A stretch of 64,000 nt of DNA, taken from positions 248,001 to 312,000 of the forward strand of contig NZ_CP062788.1 of NCBI RefSeq assembly GCF_025136295.1, given 5' to 3'. The notes under the pieces were generated by a model. That model did no database searches. It worked only from the letters and a program-made list of their open reading frames with translations, and was not told the origin of the DNA. Source of the DNA: Aestuariispira ectoiniformans (GTDB taxonomy: Bacteria; Pseudomonadota; Alphaproteobacteria; UBA8366; Aestuariispiraceae). Of this stretch, positions 9,355-18,651 are shown one piece after another. The position numbers were made by a program, and so were the translations under genes. Numbering within the stretch: position 1 is the stretch's first letter; the number at the start of each line of letters is the position of its first letter.

Positions 9355-10233
9355 TTATCTGGTCGGGCGCGGCTCAGGACCGGAATAATCGTAGAAGCCA
9401 CGACCGGCTTTGACACCCAGCCATCCTGCCTCGACATATTTCACGAGAAGCGGACAGGGCCGATATTTCGCATCCGCCAGGTCGTTATGCAGCACGTTCA
9501 AAATTGCCAGGCAGGTATCCAGGCCAATGAAATCCGCAAGCTCCAGCGGGCCAAGCGGATGTTTCGCGCCCAGTTTCATGGCCGTATCGATGGCAGTAAC
9601 CGTGCCAACGCCTTCGTAGAGCGTATAGATCGCCTCGTTGACCATCGGCAGCAAAATACGGTTCACGATGAAACCGGGGAAATCCTCGGCAACGGCAACG
9701 GTTTTGCCAAGCTGCTCTTCAGAGAATTTACGGCATTTCTCGAAGGTTTCCTCCGAAGTCGCCAGACCGCGGATCAGTTCCACCAACGGCATGGCGGGAA
9801 CCGGCTTCATGAAATGTACGCCGCAGAATAATTCAGGGCGGTCGGTATTGGCCGCCAGACGTGTCACGGAAATGGAGGAGGTATTTGTCCCGATGATCGC
9901 GTCGTCACGAAGATGCGGCGTCAGGTCGCGGAATATCTCGCGCTTCAGCTCCTCATTTTCGGTTGCGGTCTCGATCACGATGTCGCAATCGCCGAACATC
10001 GAATAATCGGTGCCCAGTTCGATCCGGCTAAGCGCCTCGGCCTTTTCCTCTTCGGTAATGGAAGTGCGCTCCAACTGACGGGACATGGAGTCCTCGATCA
10101 ACTGCATGGCCTGGCTCAACTGTTCCTCGCCCACGTCGAGGATTTTGACCTGGGCGCCGGAAAGCGCGCTTACATGCGCAATGCCATTCCCCATTTGGCC
10201 CGCACCGATCACACCTATTTTTTCAAATATCAT
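9355..10233 (-). CDS. 3-hydroxybutyryl-CoA dehydrogenase
   Basis: A 292-residue NAD(P)-dependent short 3-hydroxyacyl-CoA dehydrogenase. The Rossmann motif GVIGAGQMGNGIAHV opens the protein, the catalytic region is FCGVHFMKPVPAM, and the C-terminal domain begins DFPGFIVNRIL. The start MIFEKIG at 10233 is preferred over an upstream in-frame ATG because GGGAGG lies at good spacing and the length fits the family. It is downstream of etfA, separated by a hairpin terminator, and probably works in butyryl/hydroxybutyryl-CoA metabolism with the EtfAB electron carrier. Confidence 0.93.
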   Translation of the reverse strand: MIFEKIGVIGAGQMGNGIAHVSALSGAQVKILDVGEEQLSQAMQLIEDSMSRQLERTSITEEEKAEALSRIELGTDYSMFGDCDIVIETATENEELKREIFRDLTPHLRDDAIIGTNTSSISVTRLAANTDRPELFCGVHFMKPVPAMPLVELIRGLATSEETFEKCRKFSEEQLGKTVAVAEDFPGFIVNRILLPMVNEAIYTLYEGVGTVTAIDTAMKLGAKHPLGPLELADFIGLDTCLAILNVLHNDLADAKYRPCPLLVKYVEAGWLGVKAGRGFYDYSGPEPRPTR

Positions 10234-10315
10234 TATTACCGGCCTCCCGCCGTCTTTAATACCGGAGAACCTCCCCGGCACTATCCCGCATTGCAGCAAG
10301 ATTAACCGAATATCG

Positions 10316-10352
10316 CGTAAAAGAAAAAGGGCCCTTTTTCAAGGACCCTTTC
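10316..10352 (-). terminator. Terminator after etfA
   Basis: On the minus strand AAAGGGTCC pairs with GGGCCCTTT (one T-G pair) around an 8-base loop and is followed by a T-rich run (CTTTTTCTTTT). It lies 28 bases after the etfA stop and separates it from the dehydrogenase gene. Some read-through would allow a joint transcript. Confidence 0.75.
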
Positions 10353-10379
10353 TCCAATCCATTTCGGAAGCTGGAAAGA

Positions 10380-11321
10380 TTACAGGACTTTGTCCAATTC
10401 GCTTTCCAATTCCGGGACTGCCTCGAACAGGTCCGCAACCAAGCCGTAGTCAGCCACCTGGAAAATCGGGGCTTCTTCGTCCTTGTTGATTGCGACGATG
10501 ACCTTGGAGTCCTTCATACCGGCCAGGTGCTGGATCGCACCGGAGATGCCGACTGCGATATACAGGTCCGGCGCAACCACTTTACCGGTCTGACCGACCT
10601 GATAGTCGTTGGGCACGTAACCGGCATCAACCGCCGCACGGGATGCACCAACGGCGGCACCCAGCTTGTCAGCGACTTTTTCCAGCATGGCGAAGTTATC
10701 GCCGGACTGCATGCCACGGCCACCGGAGACGATCACGCGGGCAGACGTCAGTTCCGGACGGTCGCTTTCGGTGACTTCCTCGCGAACGAAGGAAGACTGG
10801 CCCTTGTCGCCGGTCGCGGAAACGGCTTCTACAGAAGCGGAACCGCCTTCGGCCGCGACACCTTCAAACGCCGTGGTACGGACGGTGATGATGTTCTTGG
10901 CTTCGGAGGACTGAACCGTCGCGATAGCGTTACCGGCATAGATCGGGCGCTCGAAGGTGTCGGCAGAAACGACACCGGAGATGTCGGAAATCTGCTGGAT
11001 ATCCAGCGAGGCCGCAACGCGCGGCATGACGTTTTTGCCGGACGTGGTCGCCGCGGCCCAGATGTGGCTGTAGTCACCTGCCAGGCTTTCGATCAGCGGT
11101 GCAACGTTTTCAGCCAGGCTGTGGGCATATTCAGCCGCATCAGCCACCAGAACCTTGGAAACGCCTTCGATTTTCGCAGCCGCTTCACCAGCAGCCGCAC
11201 AATCGGAACCAACGACCAGAACCGCGATGTCACCACCGACAGCCTTCGCCGCAGCAACGGTGCTCAGGGTGGCCGGTTTGATTTCCTTGCCGTCGTGTTC
11301 GGCAACAACCAGATTGCTCAT
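10380..11321 (-). CDS. etfA: Electron transfer flavoprotein alpha subunit
   Basis: A 313-residue EtfA. The C-terminal FAD-binding region contains [35 protein letters not shown] and [19 protein letters not shown], which are the hallmark motifs. With EtfB it forms a heterodimer that carries electrons from acyl-CoA dehydrogenases to ETF:quinone oxidoreductase in the membrane. It follows etfB by 14 bases in the same operon. Confidence 0.98.
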   Translation of the reverse strand: MSNLVVAEHDGKEIKPATLSTVAAAKAVGGDIAVLVVGSDCAAAGEAAAKIEGVSKVLVADAAEYAHSLAENVAPLIESLAGDYSHIWAAATTSGKNVMPRVAASLDIQQISDISGVVSADTFERPIYAGNAIATVQSSEAKNIITVRTTAFEGVAAEGGSASVEAVSATGDKGQSSFVREEVTESDRPELTSARVIVSGGRGMQSGDNFAMLEKVADKLGAAVGASRAAVDAGYVPNDYQVGQTGKVVAPDLYIAVGISGAIQHLAGMKDSKVIVAINKDEEAPIFQVADYGLVADLFEAVPELESELDKVL

Positions 11322-11335
11322 GCTACAAGCCTCCC

Positions 11336-12085
11336 TCAGATCACTTTGGCTTCGTTTTTCAGCTTGTCGACCAGTTCGGCGACAGAGCCAACAACCACAC
11401 CGGCCTGACGTGCCGGCGGTTCGGAAACCTTCAGGGTTTTCAAACGCGGAGCAACATCAACGCCGTAATCGGCGGGCGCTTTGGTGTCCAGCGGCTTTTT
11501 CTTCGCCTTCATGATGTTCGGCAAAGACGCATAACGCGGCTCGTTCAAACGCAGGTCGACGGAAATAACAGCCGGCGTGCTGATCTTGATGGTTTCAAGG
11601 CCGCCGTCGATTTCACGGGTGGCTTCCAGGGAACCGTCGCCAAGCTCAAGCTTGGACACGAAGGTTGCCTGCGCCCAACCGGTCAGCGCACCCAGCATCT
11701 GGGCGGTCTGGTTGGCGTCGTCGTCGATGGCCTGTTTGCCCAGCAGGACCAGGCCCGGGGCTTCCTCATCAACAACAGCTTTCAGGATTTTGGCAACGGC
11801 CAACGGCTCTACCAGTTCATCGGTTTGAACCAGGATGGCACGGTCAGCACCCATGGCCAGAGCTGTGCGCAGGGTTTCCTGTGCCTGAGCTGCGCCGATG
11901 GACACAGCAACGATTTCCGTTGCCTTGCCGGCTTCCTTCAGACGGATTGCTTCTTCAACAGCAATTTCATCGAAGGGGTTCATGGACATTTTGACGTTAG
12001 CGGTTTCTACACCACTTTCGTCGGCCTTCACACGGATTTTGACGTTATAGTCAACAACCCGCTTTACCGGAACGAGAACCTTCAT
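11336..12085 (-). CDS. etfB: Electron transfer flavoprotein beta subunit
   Basis: A 249-residue EtfB with [20 protein letters not shown] at the start, [17 protein letters not shown] and [18 protein letters not shown], which are diagnostic family stretches. It pairs with EtfA to bind FAD and AMP and accept electrons from acyl-CoA dehydrogenases. A candidate sigma-70-type promoter lies about 50-80 bases upstream. Confidence 0.98.
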   Translation of the reverse strand: MKVLVPVKRVVDYNVKIRVKADESGVETANVKMSMNPFDEIAVEEAIRLKEAGKATEIVAVSIGAAQAQETLRTALAMGADRAILVQTDELVEPLAVAKILKAVVDEEAPGLVLLGKQAIDDDANQTAQMLGALTGWAQATFVSKLELGDGSLEATREIDGGLETIKISTPAVISVDLRLNEPRYASLPNIMKAKKKPLDTKAPADYGVDVAPRLKTLKVSEPPARQAGVVVGSVAELVDKLKNEAKVI

Positions 12086-12136
12086 TGGGCCAATTCCTCA
12101 CCTAAGCGAATACCGAACACGAATAAGACCGTGGAT

Positions 12137-12165
12137 GTTTAGGACCCCACGACGAACCAAGTCAA
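12137..12165 (-). promoter_or_regulatory. Candidate etfB promoter
   Basis: On the minus strand a TTGACT box (12160-12165) is followed after 17 bases by CTAAAC (12137-12142). The -35 box is close to consensus and the -10 box is moderate. The position, about 50 bases before the etfB ATG in the only non-coding gap of this cluster, supports it. Confidence 0.45.
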
Positions 12166-12215
12166 GGGCGGAATGCTAAGCTTTACGTGGTTTTTCACAT
12201 TTTGCCGCTCTCAAG

Positions 12216-13010
12216 TCAGTGCGAGGCGTAATCACTAAAATCCATATATCCAGCCACGAGATTTTCCCGCCACTGCCCGTTGGCAAGCTCTCCCGGCGGT
12301 GCAACCGCCCAGGTCCAAAGCTCGTCCGGCCCTGGCAGGGAAATTCCGTATAGGGGATCATCCTGACGTATAGGTCGTTCGTCAACCCCTTTCACGTCCC
12401 AACGCCGGTCCGTGACCAAACAACGCACTGCGTTGAACCCGCCCAGCCAACGGAAATGGGAATCAATCACCGCCCGTGCAAAGGCCGCTTCATCCTCGTC
12501 GTTTTCCAGCAATCCCCGTTTCGACAGATAGGCGACAGGCATCAGGGGCAACTGGCTCGCCAGGTTGAGTGAGACGACAAGATCGACATCGGGAAAGATA
12601 TGATAGAAGTCCGGAACCGGCACCTCCGGGACATGATCGAGTTTCCAAGTCAATTGGGAGGATAGTCCGGTCACGTCCAGTTCCAGATGCTGTACATTGG
12701 ACAGGCCATGCTTTCTGGCCGCCGGCAGATGCACAACATCAAGCAGGATAACACGGTCAAATATCGCTGCCAGTTCACGCAAGGGCAGGTCGAGGCACAG
12801 CCCCGACCCCGCGACAAGCGCCGTCCGCTTACGCTCGCAACGGCCTGCGGCCTTCATCACGACCTGACGGCTGCGCTCCAGGTGAGGAGCCCAGGCGGTG
12901 CGGCAGCGCCTGTGACGCGCCTCGATACCGATGGCCTCCTTCAGATAGCCCAGACGCCGCGCCCAGCGCGGACAGGACGTGGTCATATAGCGGAGAGCCT
13001 CCAGGATCAT
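12216..13010 (-). CDS. Conserved-looking protein with Rossmann/methyltransferase-like motif
   Basis: A 264-residue protein that I cannot assign to a named family. The segment LVAGSGLCLDLPL followed by VILLDVVHLPAARKH resembles motif I and the following acidic strand of class I SAM-dependent methyltransferases, but later motifs are not obvious. The start MILEALRYMT at 13010 is chosen over an upstream in-frame ATG because it avoids overlap with the next gene. It is the last gene before the etfB promoter region, and a role linked to its neighbours cannot be stated. Confidence 0.65.
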   Translation of the reverse strand: MILEALRYMTTSCPRWARRLGYLKEAIGIEARHRRCRTAWAPHLERSRQVVMKAAGRCERKRTALVAGSGLCLDLPLRELAAIFDRVILLDVVHLPAARKHGLSNVQHLELDVTGLSSQLTWKLDHVPEVPVPDFYHIFPDVDLVVSLNLASQLPLMPVAYLSKRGLLENDEDEAAFARAVIDSHFRWLGGFNAVRCLVTDRRWDVKGVDERPIRQDDPLYGISLPGPDELWTWAVAPPGELANGQWRENLVAGYMDFSDYASH

Positions 13011-13030
13011 GGCAGGCAACCCTTGCTTGG

Positions 13031-13294
13031 TTATTTGAGGGTGTTCACATACATCAACAGCGCACCGATAACCACGGCAGCCACCGCGATCCATTTCTGC
13101 GCCCGGATGAACCGCATGCCCGTCTCGTCGAAGACCAGTTCCTTGTGACGGAACATGCTGTCCTTGTGAATGAAATGGATCCAGTCCTTGCGCTTGTGGA
13201 ACATGGCTACCACCTGACAGGCAAGGGCAGAGAAAACCAGAACGCCCAGGGCAATAAACAGAATCTGTTCCCAGAAATACGGATCAACGGTCAT
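13031..13294 (-). CDS. Small two-helix membrane protein, unknown function
   Basis: An 87-residue protein with membrane helices at about residues 8-30 and 66-85 and a charged, His-rich loop between (HKRKDWIHFIHKDSMF). The ATG at 13294 overlaps the TGA of the adenosyltransferase gene by 4 bases, which argues for a real, translationally coupled gene. No family is recognised. Confidence 0.75.
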   Translation of the reverse strand: MTVDPYFWEQILFIALGVLVFSALACQVVAMFHKRKDWIHFIHKDSMFRHKELVFDETGMRFIRAQKWIAVAAVVIGALLMYVNTLK

Positions 13295-13854
13295 CGATTC
13301 GCCCCCGGCACCCAAAGCACATCCGCCTTGCCGCCATCATTGCAGTGGCGGGCCAGGACGAAGAACAGGTCCGACAGGCGGTTCAGATATTTCACCGCTT
13401 CCGGGTTCACCTCTTCGGCTTCCGACAGCGCCACCACCAGCCGTTCCGCCCGCCGCGACACGGTACGCGCCAGATGCAGATGAGCCGCCGCCGCACTGCC
13501 ACCCGGCAGAATGAAACTTTTCAGGCTTTCGAGATTTTCATTATAGTCGTCGATGGCCTGTTCGATGGCAGCGACCTGATCGGCAACCACCCGCAGGGCG
13601 CCTTCGGCCTTGCGACCGTCTTCGGGTGTGCATAAATCCGCGCCAAGATCAAAGAGGTCGTTCTGCACCCGGCTGAGCAGGGCATCCACGTCCCCCGTCA
13701 CATGCAGGCGGACCAGCCCGATGACGGCATTGGCCTCGTCCACCGTGCCATAGGCCTCGACCCGCAGGTCATGTTTGGCGCGGCGCGACCCGTCACCCAG
13801 CGAGGTCTCCCCCTTGTCGCCGCCACGGGTGTAGATTCTGGTCAGGTTTACCAT
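13291..13854 (-). CDS. pduO: PduO-type cob(I)alamin adenosyltransferase
   Basis: A 187-residue trimeric ATP:cob(I)alamin adenosyltransferase, which makes coenzyme B12. Family motifs are TRGGDKGETSLGDGSR (ATP loop), VEAYGTVDEANAVIGLVR, and the C-terminal RTVSRRAERLVVALSE and YLNRLSDLFFVLAR. The MVNLTRIYT start at 13854 is chosen because it has a GGGGGCGG ribosome binding site and normal length. An upstream in-frame ATG would run into the HIG1 gene. B12-dependent mutases would be the users, but none is in this window. Confidence 0.95.
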   Translation of the reverse strand: MVNLTRIYTRGGDKGETSLGDGSRRAKHDLRVEAYGTVDEANAVIGLVRLHVTGDVDALLSRVQNDLFDLGADLCTPEDGRKAEGALRVVADQVAAIEQAIDDYNENLESLKSFILPGGSAAAAHLHLARTVSRRAERLVVALSEAEEVNPEAVKYLNRLSDLFFVLARHCNDGGKADVLWVPGANR

Positions 13855-13865
13855 ATCCGCCCCCG

Positions 13866-14069
13866 TCAGCCGCTGTGTTTCATCATATAGATGGAAATGG
13901 CGAACATCACGATGGCGATCCCCTGCGCCACGATACGATAGCGCATGAGACGGTTGGACCATTTCTGGTTAAATTCGCCACCGCGCGCCATGGCGACGAT
14001 ACCGGTGATCAGGATGGCAAGGGTCATCCCCATGGCCACCAGCATCAAAATAATTGCGATTCCAGTCAT
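13866..14069 (-). CDS. Twin-transmembrane HIG1-domain small protein
   Basis: A 67-residue protein made of two hydrophobic helices (about 3-27 and 46-62) joined by a short loop containing RGGEFNQKWSNRLMRYR. The spacing and the loop Asn/Arg residues match the HIG1 (hypoxia-induced) family found as twin-helix small proteins in Alphaproteobacteria and mitochondria, where relatives associate with respiratory complexes. It sits 11 bases before the adenosyltransferase gene. Confidence 0.85.
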   Translation of the reverse strand: MTGIAIILMLVAMGMTLAILITGIVAMARGGEFNQKWSNRLMRYRIVAQGIAIVMFAISIYMMKHSG

Positions 14070-14135
14070 GGAAAAACTCTATCCTTTCGTCCCTGTGGGA
14101 CCTGCCCCACGCCCTGTTTCTTCACGCCAGGGAAA

Positions 14136-14417
14136 TCAATAGGGATTGGGGCCATCGCCAGGCCTTTTTCCGCCGCGCAGGGAAGGCGCGCGGCCCGCCC
14201 GCGTACGACGATCGGCAAAGCTGATGACATTGTTGCGCTGCATATCCGGCCGGGGGGCCGCCTGCGCGTCTTCCTGTTCTCTTTTCATATCGGCTTCGCG
14301 AAGCACAGCCTGGGCTGTCACCGTATGCGTGTTCATCGGGAAAGTCGCATTGAAGCCACCGTGCCGATAACGCACGAGGCCGTGGGGTTTTCTCCCGAAA
14401 ATCCACAAATCCGCCAT
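14136..14417 (-). CDS. Hypothetical 93-residue protein
   Basis: The ORF starts with ATG at 14417 behind a good AGGAG site about 10 bases upstream. It has an N-terminal WIFGRKPHGLVRYRHGGFN segment, a central acidic/Gln-rich helix and a basic tail with RNNVISFADRRTR, a motif seen in small alphaproteobacterial proteins. It is the first gene of the minus-strand run that continues with the HIG1 protein. No function can be assigned. Confidence 0.55.
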   Translation of the reverse strand: MADLWIFGRKPHGLVRYRHGGFNATFPMNTHTVTAQAVLREADMKREQEDAQAAPRPDMQRNNVISFADRRTRAGRAPSLRGGKRPGDGPNPY

Positions 14418-14564
14418 GTTCCAAACTCCTATGCCGATCCGGCAACGGCTGTTTCCTTTTCATTTCGCACGCCCCGACCTATCCTTCAAGTCCTGCTTGA
14501 AAGGTGCTGGCTTTTCCGGGGGTTATCAGGCAGGGCCGGGATAAGGGGAAAAGGGGCCTGCCGC

Positions 14565-15506
14565 ATGGAAATCGTCGTCAATATTGTCCTGCCGGTCTTC
14601 GGCGTGGTCGTTCTGGGCTATGTCGCGAGCAAACTGGGCTGGTTCGGGGCAGAGGCGGAACGCGGCCTGGGCCAGTTTGTCTTCAATTTTGCTGTCCCCC
14701 TGCTTTTGCTGCGGTCCATCGGCACGGCGGACCTGCCGGAAAGCGTGCCCTGGGGATATTTCCTCAGCTTCTACCTCAGCGTCGGCATCTGTTACGCAAT
14801 GGGCATGCTGCTGGCGCGCTATGTCTTCAAACGCCACTACGGCGGGCAGGTGATTACCGGCTTTGGCTATGGCTTTGGCAACAACGTGCTTCTCGGCCTG
14901 CCGCTGATCTTCACGGCGATCGGGGACAAGGCCGCCGTGCCCTTCTTCATCATTCTTTCCGTGCACGGCCTGATCCTGTTCACCACCACAACGCTGCTGC
15001 TGGAACTGGAGCGGAACAAGGACGGGCAGAAAATCGGCGCTTTCGTGCGGCAGGTGGGCAAATCACTCATCACCAACCCCATCCTGCTGGGAATTTATGC
15101 GGGGCTGATCCTGAACCTCACGGATATCGGCGTGCCGGGGCCGCTTGACCCGATCACAGAGCTTATCGGGCGGGCGGTCACCCCCTGTGCCCTATTCAGC
15201 CTGGGGGCCAGCCTGACCAAATACGGGATCGCAGGCCGGATCGGCCAATCCGCCGTCATGGTCATCTGCAAGCTGATCCTGCTGCCGCTCATGGTTTACG
15301 GATTTGCCACCTATGTTTTCGACGTCGATCCCTTCTGGCGCATGATTGCCGTGCTGATGGCCGCCCAGCCCAGCGGCGTCATGGTCTATATCTTCGCCCA
15401 GCGCTATGGCACCGGTCAGGCAATCGCCACCACGTCAATTTTCCTGTCGACCACGGCCTCCATCGTCACCCTGTCCGTCATCCTCTACATGTTCCATCTG
15501 GGATAA
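14565..15506 (+). CDS. AEC-family (auxin efflux carrier-like) transporter
   Basis: A 313-residue integral membrane protein with about ten helices. The N-terminal FVFNFAVPLLLLRSIG and the C-terminal AAQPSGVMVYIFAQRYG match the conserved segments of the AEC family of secondary carriers, bacterial members of which carry organic acids such as malate or malonate. The start MEIVVNIVLP at 14565 follows an AGGGGAAAAGGGG site. Longer in-frame extensions upstream lie over other genes and lack coding character. A hairpin terminator follows directly. Confidence 0.9.
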   Translation: MEIVVNIVLPVFGVVVLGYVASKLGWFGAEAERGLGQFVFNFAVPLLLLRSIGTADLPESVPWGYFLSFYLSVGICYAMGMLLARYVFKRHYGGQVITGFGYGFGNNVLLGLPLIFTAIGDKAAVPFFIILSVHGLILFTTTTLLLELERNKDGQKIGAFVRQVGKSLITNPILLGIYAGLILNLTDIGVPGPLDPITELIGRAVTPCALFSLGASLTKYGIAGRIGQSAVMVICKLILLPLMVYGFATYVFDVDPFWRMIAVLMAAQPSGVMVYIFAQRYGTGQAIATTSIFLSTTASIVTLSVILYMFHLG

Positions 15507-15510
15507 GAAA

Positions 15511-15540
15511 AAAGCCGCCCATCAGGACGGCTTTCTCCAG
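15511..15540 (+). terminator. Terminator after AEC transporter, possibly bidirectional
   Basis: Arms AAAGCCG (15511-15517) and CGGCTTT (15528-15534) form a 7-base-pair stem. The T-run is short on the plus strand (TTTCTCC). On the minus strand the hairpin is followed by TTTTTTC, so it could also end the RND efflux transcript. Confidence 0.6.
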
Positions 15541-15576
15541 GTCTTGGCACTTTCTTGGCACTTGGGGGGCTTTGGA

Positions 15577-18500
15577 CTATTCCGCCGCCGCCATAAGGGC
15601 CTCTTTCTTTGCCTTCTTGGCGCGATGGTCTTCGGCCAGGAAGGAATAGATCACCGGCAACACAAACAGTGTGAACAATGTCCCGACGGACAGGCCGGAG
15701 GAGATCACGATACCGATGGAGAACCGGCTTGCCGCCCCGGCGCCGCTTGCCAGCGTCAGCGGGATCACACCGGCCACCATGGCCGCGGTTGTCATCAGGA
15801 TCGGACGGAAGCGCAGGGCTGCGGCATGGGCCACGGCGTCCATCTTGCTTTTACCCTTCTCCTGCTCCTCACGGGCTACCTCACAAATCAGGATACCGTG
15901 CTTGGTGATCAGCCCGATCAGGGTCACCAGCCCAACCTGTGTGTAGATGTTCAGCGTCGCGAAGCCCAAGACAATCGGGATCATCGCCCCCACGATGGAA
16001 AGCGGAACCGAGGTCATGATGACCAGCGGGTCACGGAAGCTTTCATACTGGGCCGCCAGAACGAGGAAGATCACGACAATCGCGAAGGCGAAGGTCAGCA
16101 ACAGGGCGCTGCCTTCCTCCTTGAACTGACGGGACGGGCCCGTGTAGTCCACGTTGAAGCCCTGCGGCAGGATTTCCGCTGCTTTCTGGTCCAGGAAGGT
16201 CAGGGCATCCCCCAACGCCACACCCGGCATGGGCACGGCATTGAAAGTTGCCGAATTCAACTGGTTGAACTGGTTCAGCTGAATCGGTTTTGCCTTGATT
16301 TCCGCTTTGACCAGGCTGCTCAGCGGCACCACCGGACCCTTCTGGGTCGGCACATAGATGTTTTCCAGCGCGGACGGGTCCATGCGGTCGGCACGGGGTG
16401 TCTGCGGGATCACCTTATAGCTTTTGCCCTGGATGTCCGTACGGTTCAGGTAACCCTGCCCGAACATGGTTGCCAGCGCCGTGCCAATGTCCTGCATTGT
16501 CACGCCATAGGCGCCTGCTGCCTCACGGTCCACCGTCAGGGTCATTTCCGGCCGTTCGAACTTCAGGTCCATATCCTGGAAGATGAACAACCCGGATTTC
16601 GCGGCTTCCTGGGTAATCTGGTCAGCCACCCGGAACAGGGTTTCATAGTCGGTGGTCGTGCTGATCACGAACTGCACCGGCAGCCCCTCCGACCCCGGCA
16701 GGGGCGGCAACTGGAAGGCCGAAATCTTCAGGCCCGGAACGCCCGCGACCTTGCCTTGCAGGTCCTGCTGAACCGCATCGGCACCGCGTTCGCGCTGGCT
16801 CCAGGGTTTGAGGACCATACCGGCAAAGCCCTTGAAGACGTTGTCGGTACCGTTGACCAGGAAGTAGGTTTCCTTCTCGTCAAAGCCGTCCAGGATATCA
16901 CCAACCTGTGCGCCGACCTCTTTCATATAGTCGATATTGGCCGATGCCGGACCGGTCATGTCCAGAATGACGAGCCCCTGGTCTTCGGTCGGGGCCAGTT
17001 CGCTTTGTGAGAACATGAAGTAGAACGGCAGGCTGGCAAAGATCAAAAACGCGAAAATCAGCGTCGGTGCCCGGTAATGCAGGGACCGCAGCAAACGTTT
17101 TTCATAACGGTTGGCAAGCGCCCCGAAATACTTGTCGACGATCAGCGCAAGCTTTGCGTCCGCGTCATGCTTCAACAGCTTGGAACACATCATCGGCGAC
17201 AGGGTCAGGGCGACGACACCGGAAACCACCACCGCACCCGCAAGGGTCAGGGCGAATTCCTTGAACAACGCCCCGGTCAAACCACCGAGGAAGGCAATCG
17301 GCGCGTAGACGGCCGCCAGTGTAATGGTCATGGAGATAACCGGCACGGCGATTTCACGCGCGCCGACGATCGCCGCCTCGAAAGGAGATTTCCCCTCCTC
17401 CACATGGCGGTGCACGTTCTCCACCACGACAATGGCGTCATCCACCACCAGCCCGATCGCCAGCACGAAGGCCAGCAGCGTCATCAGGTTGATCGAGAAC
17501 CCGAAGGCCAGCATCAACACACAGACCCCGATCAGGGACAGCGGGATGGTCACGATCGGAATGATCACCGACCGGAAGGACGCCATGAACAGCAGGATCA
17601 CCACGATCACGATGGCCGCCGCCTCCAGGATGGTTTTCACCACCTCGTCGATGGATTCCTGAATGAACACCGTCGAGTCATAGTTGATGTCCATATCCAT
17701 GGCGGGCGGCAGGTCGTTGCGGATATTGGGAACCTGTTTCCGCACGCCTTTGACCACGTCCAGCGGGTTGGCATCCGGTGTTGCGTCGATCGATACGAAC
17801 AGGGCTTCCTTGCCGTTGGCAAGAACCTGGCTGTCCGTGCTTTCCGCGCCCAGGGTCACCGTTGCCACGTCACCCAGGCGAACAACGCCCTGGTCCGTGG
17901 TACGGATCACCAGCCGCTCAAAGGCAGCGGGATCGGAAAGCGTGGTTTCCGCCTTGATGTCGATACTGTCGTAAACACCTTTCAGGGAACCGGCAGCCGC
18001 CTGGAAGTTGTTTGCCCGCAACACGGAGGAAATCTCTTCGGAAGAAATCCCGTGCTGACCCAGACGTTCCGGATCGACCCACACACGCATGGCAAAGGTC
18101 TGCTTGCCGAGCAGGTTCACCGATGCCACGCCGGGCACGACCGACAGTTTCGGCCGGACCACACGGTCCACATAGTCGGTGATCTGCGAAGTCTTAAGAC
18201 TGTCGCTGAAGAAGGAGATATAGAGGATCGAAATACTGTTACCCGTCGATTTGACGATAACAGGTTCCTCTGCCTCCTGCGGCAGACTGGACCGCGCCGC
18301 GGCAACCTGGGAGGAAACCTCCGTCATTGCCTTGTTCGGGTCGAAGTTCAGTTGCACATGCGCCTTCACAGTACTGACGCCGGAGCGGCTCGTGGAGGTC
18401 ACATAGTCAATGCCTTCGGCCTTGGCGACCGCCGCCTGGACGGGGTCTGTCACAAAGCCCTGGATCAGGGCGCTATCCGCCCCGGCATAGGTCGTGGTTA

Positions 18501-18639
18501 CGGTAATAACCGTATTCTGGAGTTCAGGATACTGCCGGACCTGCATGTCGCTGACGGATCGCAGGCCCAGAAGCAGGATCAGCAGGCTGACGACTGTCGC
18601 CAGAACCGGCTTCTTGATGAAAATATCGGTAAAACGCAT
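15577..18639 (-). CDS. RND efflux pump inner-membrane transporter (HAE1 type)
   Basis: A 1020-residue AcrB/MexB-type proton-driven pump. The MRFTDIFIKKPVLATVVSLL start, IGLVVDDAIVVVENVHRH in helix 4 with the two proton-relay Asp residues, and the second-half motifs YESFRDPLVIMTSVPLS and RFRPILMTTAAM are all present. The length is normal for the family. It pairs with the membrane fusion protein encoded 12 bases upstream. An outer-membrane channel gene is not adjacent, so a shared TolC-like protein is assumed. The substrate cannot be told from sequence. Confidence 0.96.
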   Translation of the reverse strand: MRFTDIFIKKPVLATVVSLLILLLGLRSVSDMQVRQYPELQNTVITVTTTYAGADSALIQGFVTDPVQAAVAKAEGIDYVTSTSRSGVSTVKAHVQLNFDPNKAMTEVSSQVAAARSSLPQEAEEPVIVKSTGNSISILYISFFSDSLKTSQITDYVDRVVRPKLSVVPGVASVNLLGKQTFAMRVWVDPERLGQHGISSEEISSVLRANNFQAAAGSLKGVYDSIDIKAETTLSDPAAFERLVIRTTDQGVVRLGDVATVTLGAESTDSQVLANGKEALFVSIDATPDANPLDVVKGVRKQVPNIRNDLPPAMDMDINYDSTVFIQESIDEVVKTILEAAAIVIVVILLFMASFRSVIIPIVTIPLSLIGVCVLMLAFGFSINLMTLLAFVLAIGLVVDDAIVVVENVHRHVEEGKSPFEAAIVGAREIAVPVISMTITLAAVYAPIAFLGGLTGALFKEFALTLAGAVVVSGVVALTLSPMMCSKLLKHDADAKLALIVDKYFGALANRYEKRLLRSLHYRAPTLIFAFLIFASLPFYFMFSQSELAPTEDQGLVILDMTGPASANIDYMKEVGAQVGDILDGFDEKETYFLVNGTDNVFKGFAGMVLKPWSQRERGADAVQQDLQGKVAGVPGLKISAFQLPPLPGSEGLPVQFVISTTTDYETLFRVADQITQEAAKSGLFIFQDMDLKFERPEMTLTVDREAAGAYGVTMQDIGTALATMFGQGYLNRTDIQGKSYKVIPQTPRADRMDPSALENIYVPTQKGPVVPLSSLVKAEIKAKPIQLNQFNQLNSATFNAVPMPGVALGDALTFLDQKAAEILPQGFNVDYTGPSRQFKEEGSALLLTFAFAIVVIFLVLAAQYESFRDPLVIMTSVPLSIVGAMIPIVLGFATLNIYTQVGLVTLIGLITKHGILICEVAREEQEKGKSKMDAVAHAAALRFRPILMTTAAMVAGVIPLTLASGAGAASRFSIGIVISSGLSVGTLFTLFVLPVIYSFLAEDHRAKKAKKEALMAAAE

Positions 18640-18651
18640 TGTGGGTCCCCG

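Noticed and set aside
13875-14564. Long N-terminal extension of the AEC transporter frame
   Set aside because: It runs antisense over the HIG1 and hypothetical genes and lacks family similarity. The start at 14565 has a good ribosome binding site and gives the normal length.
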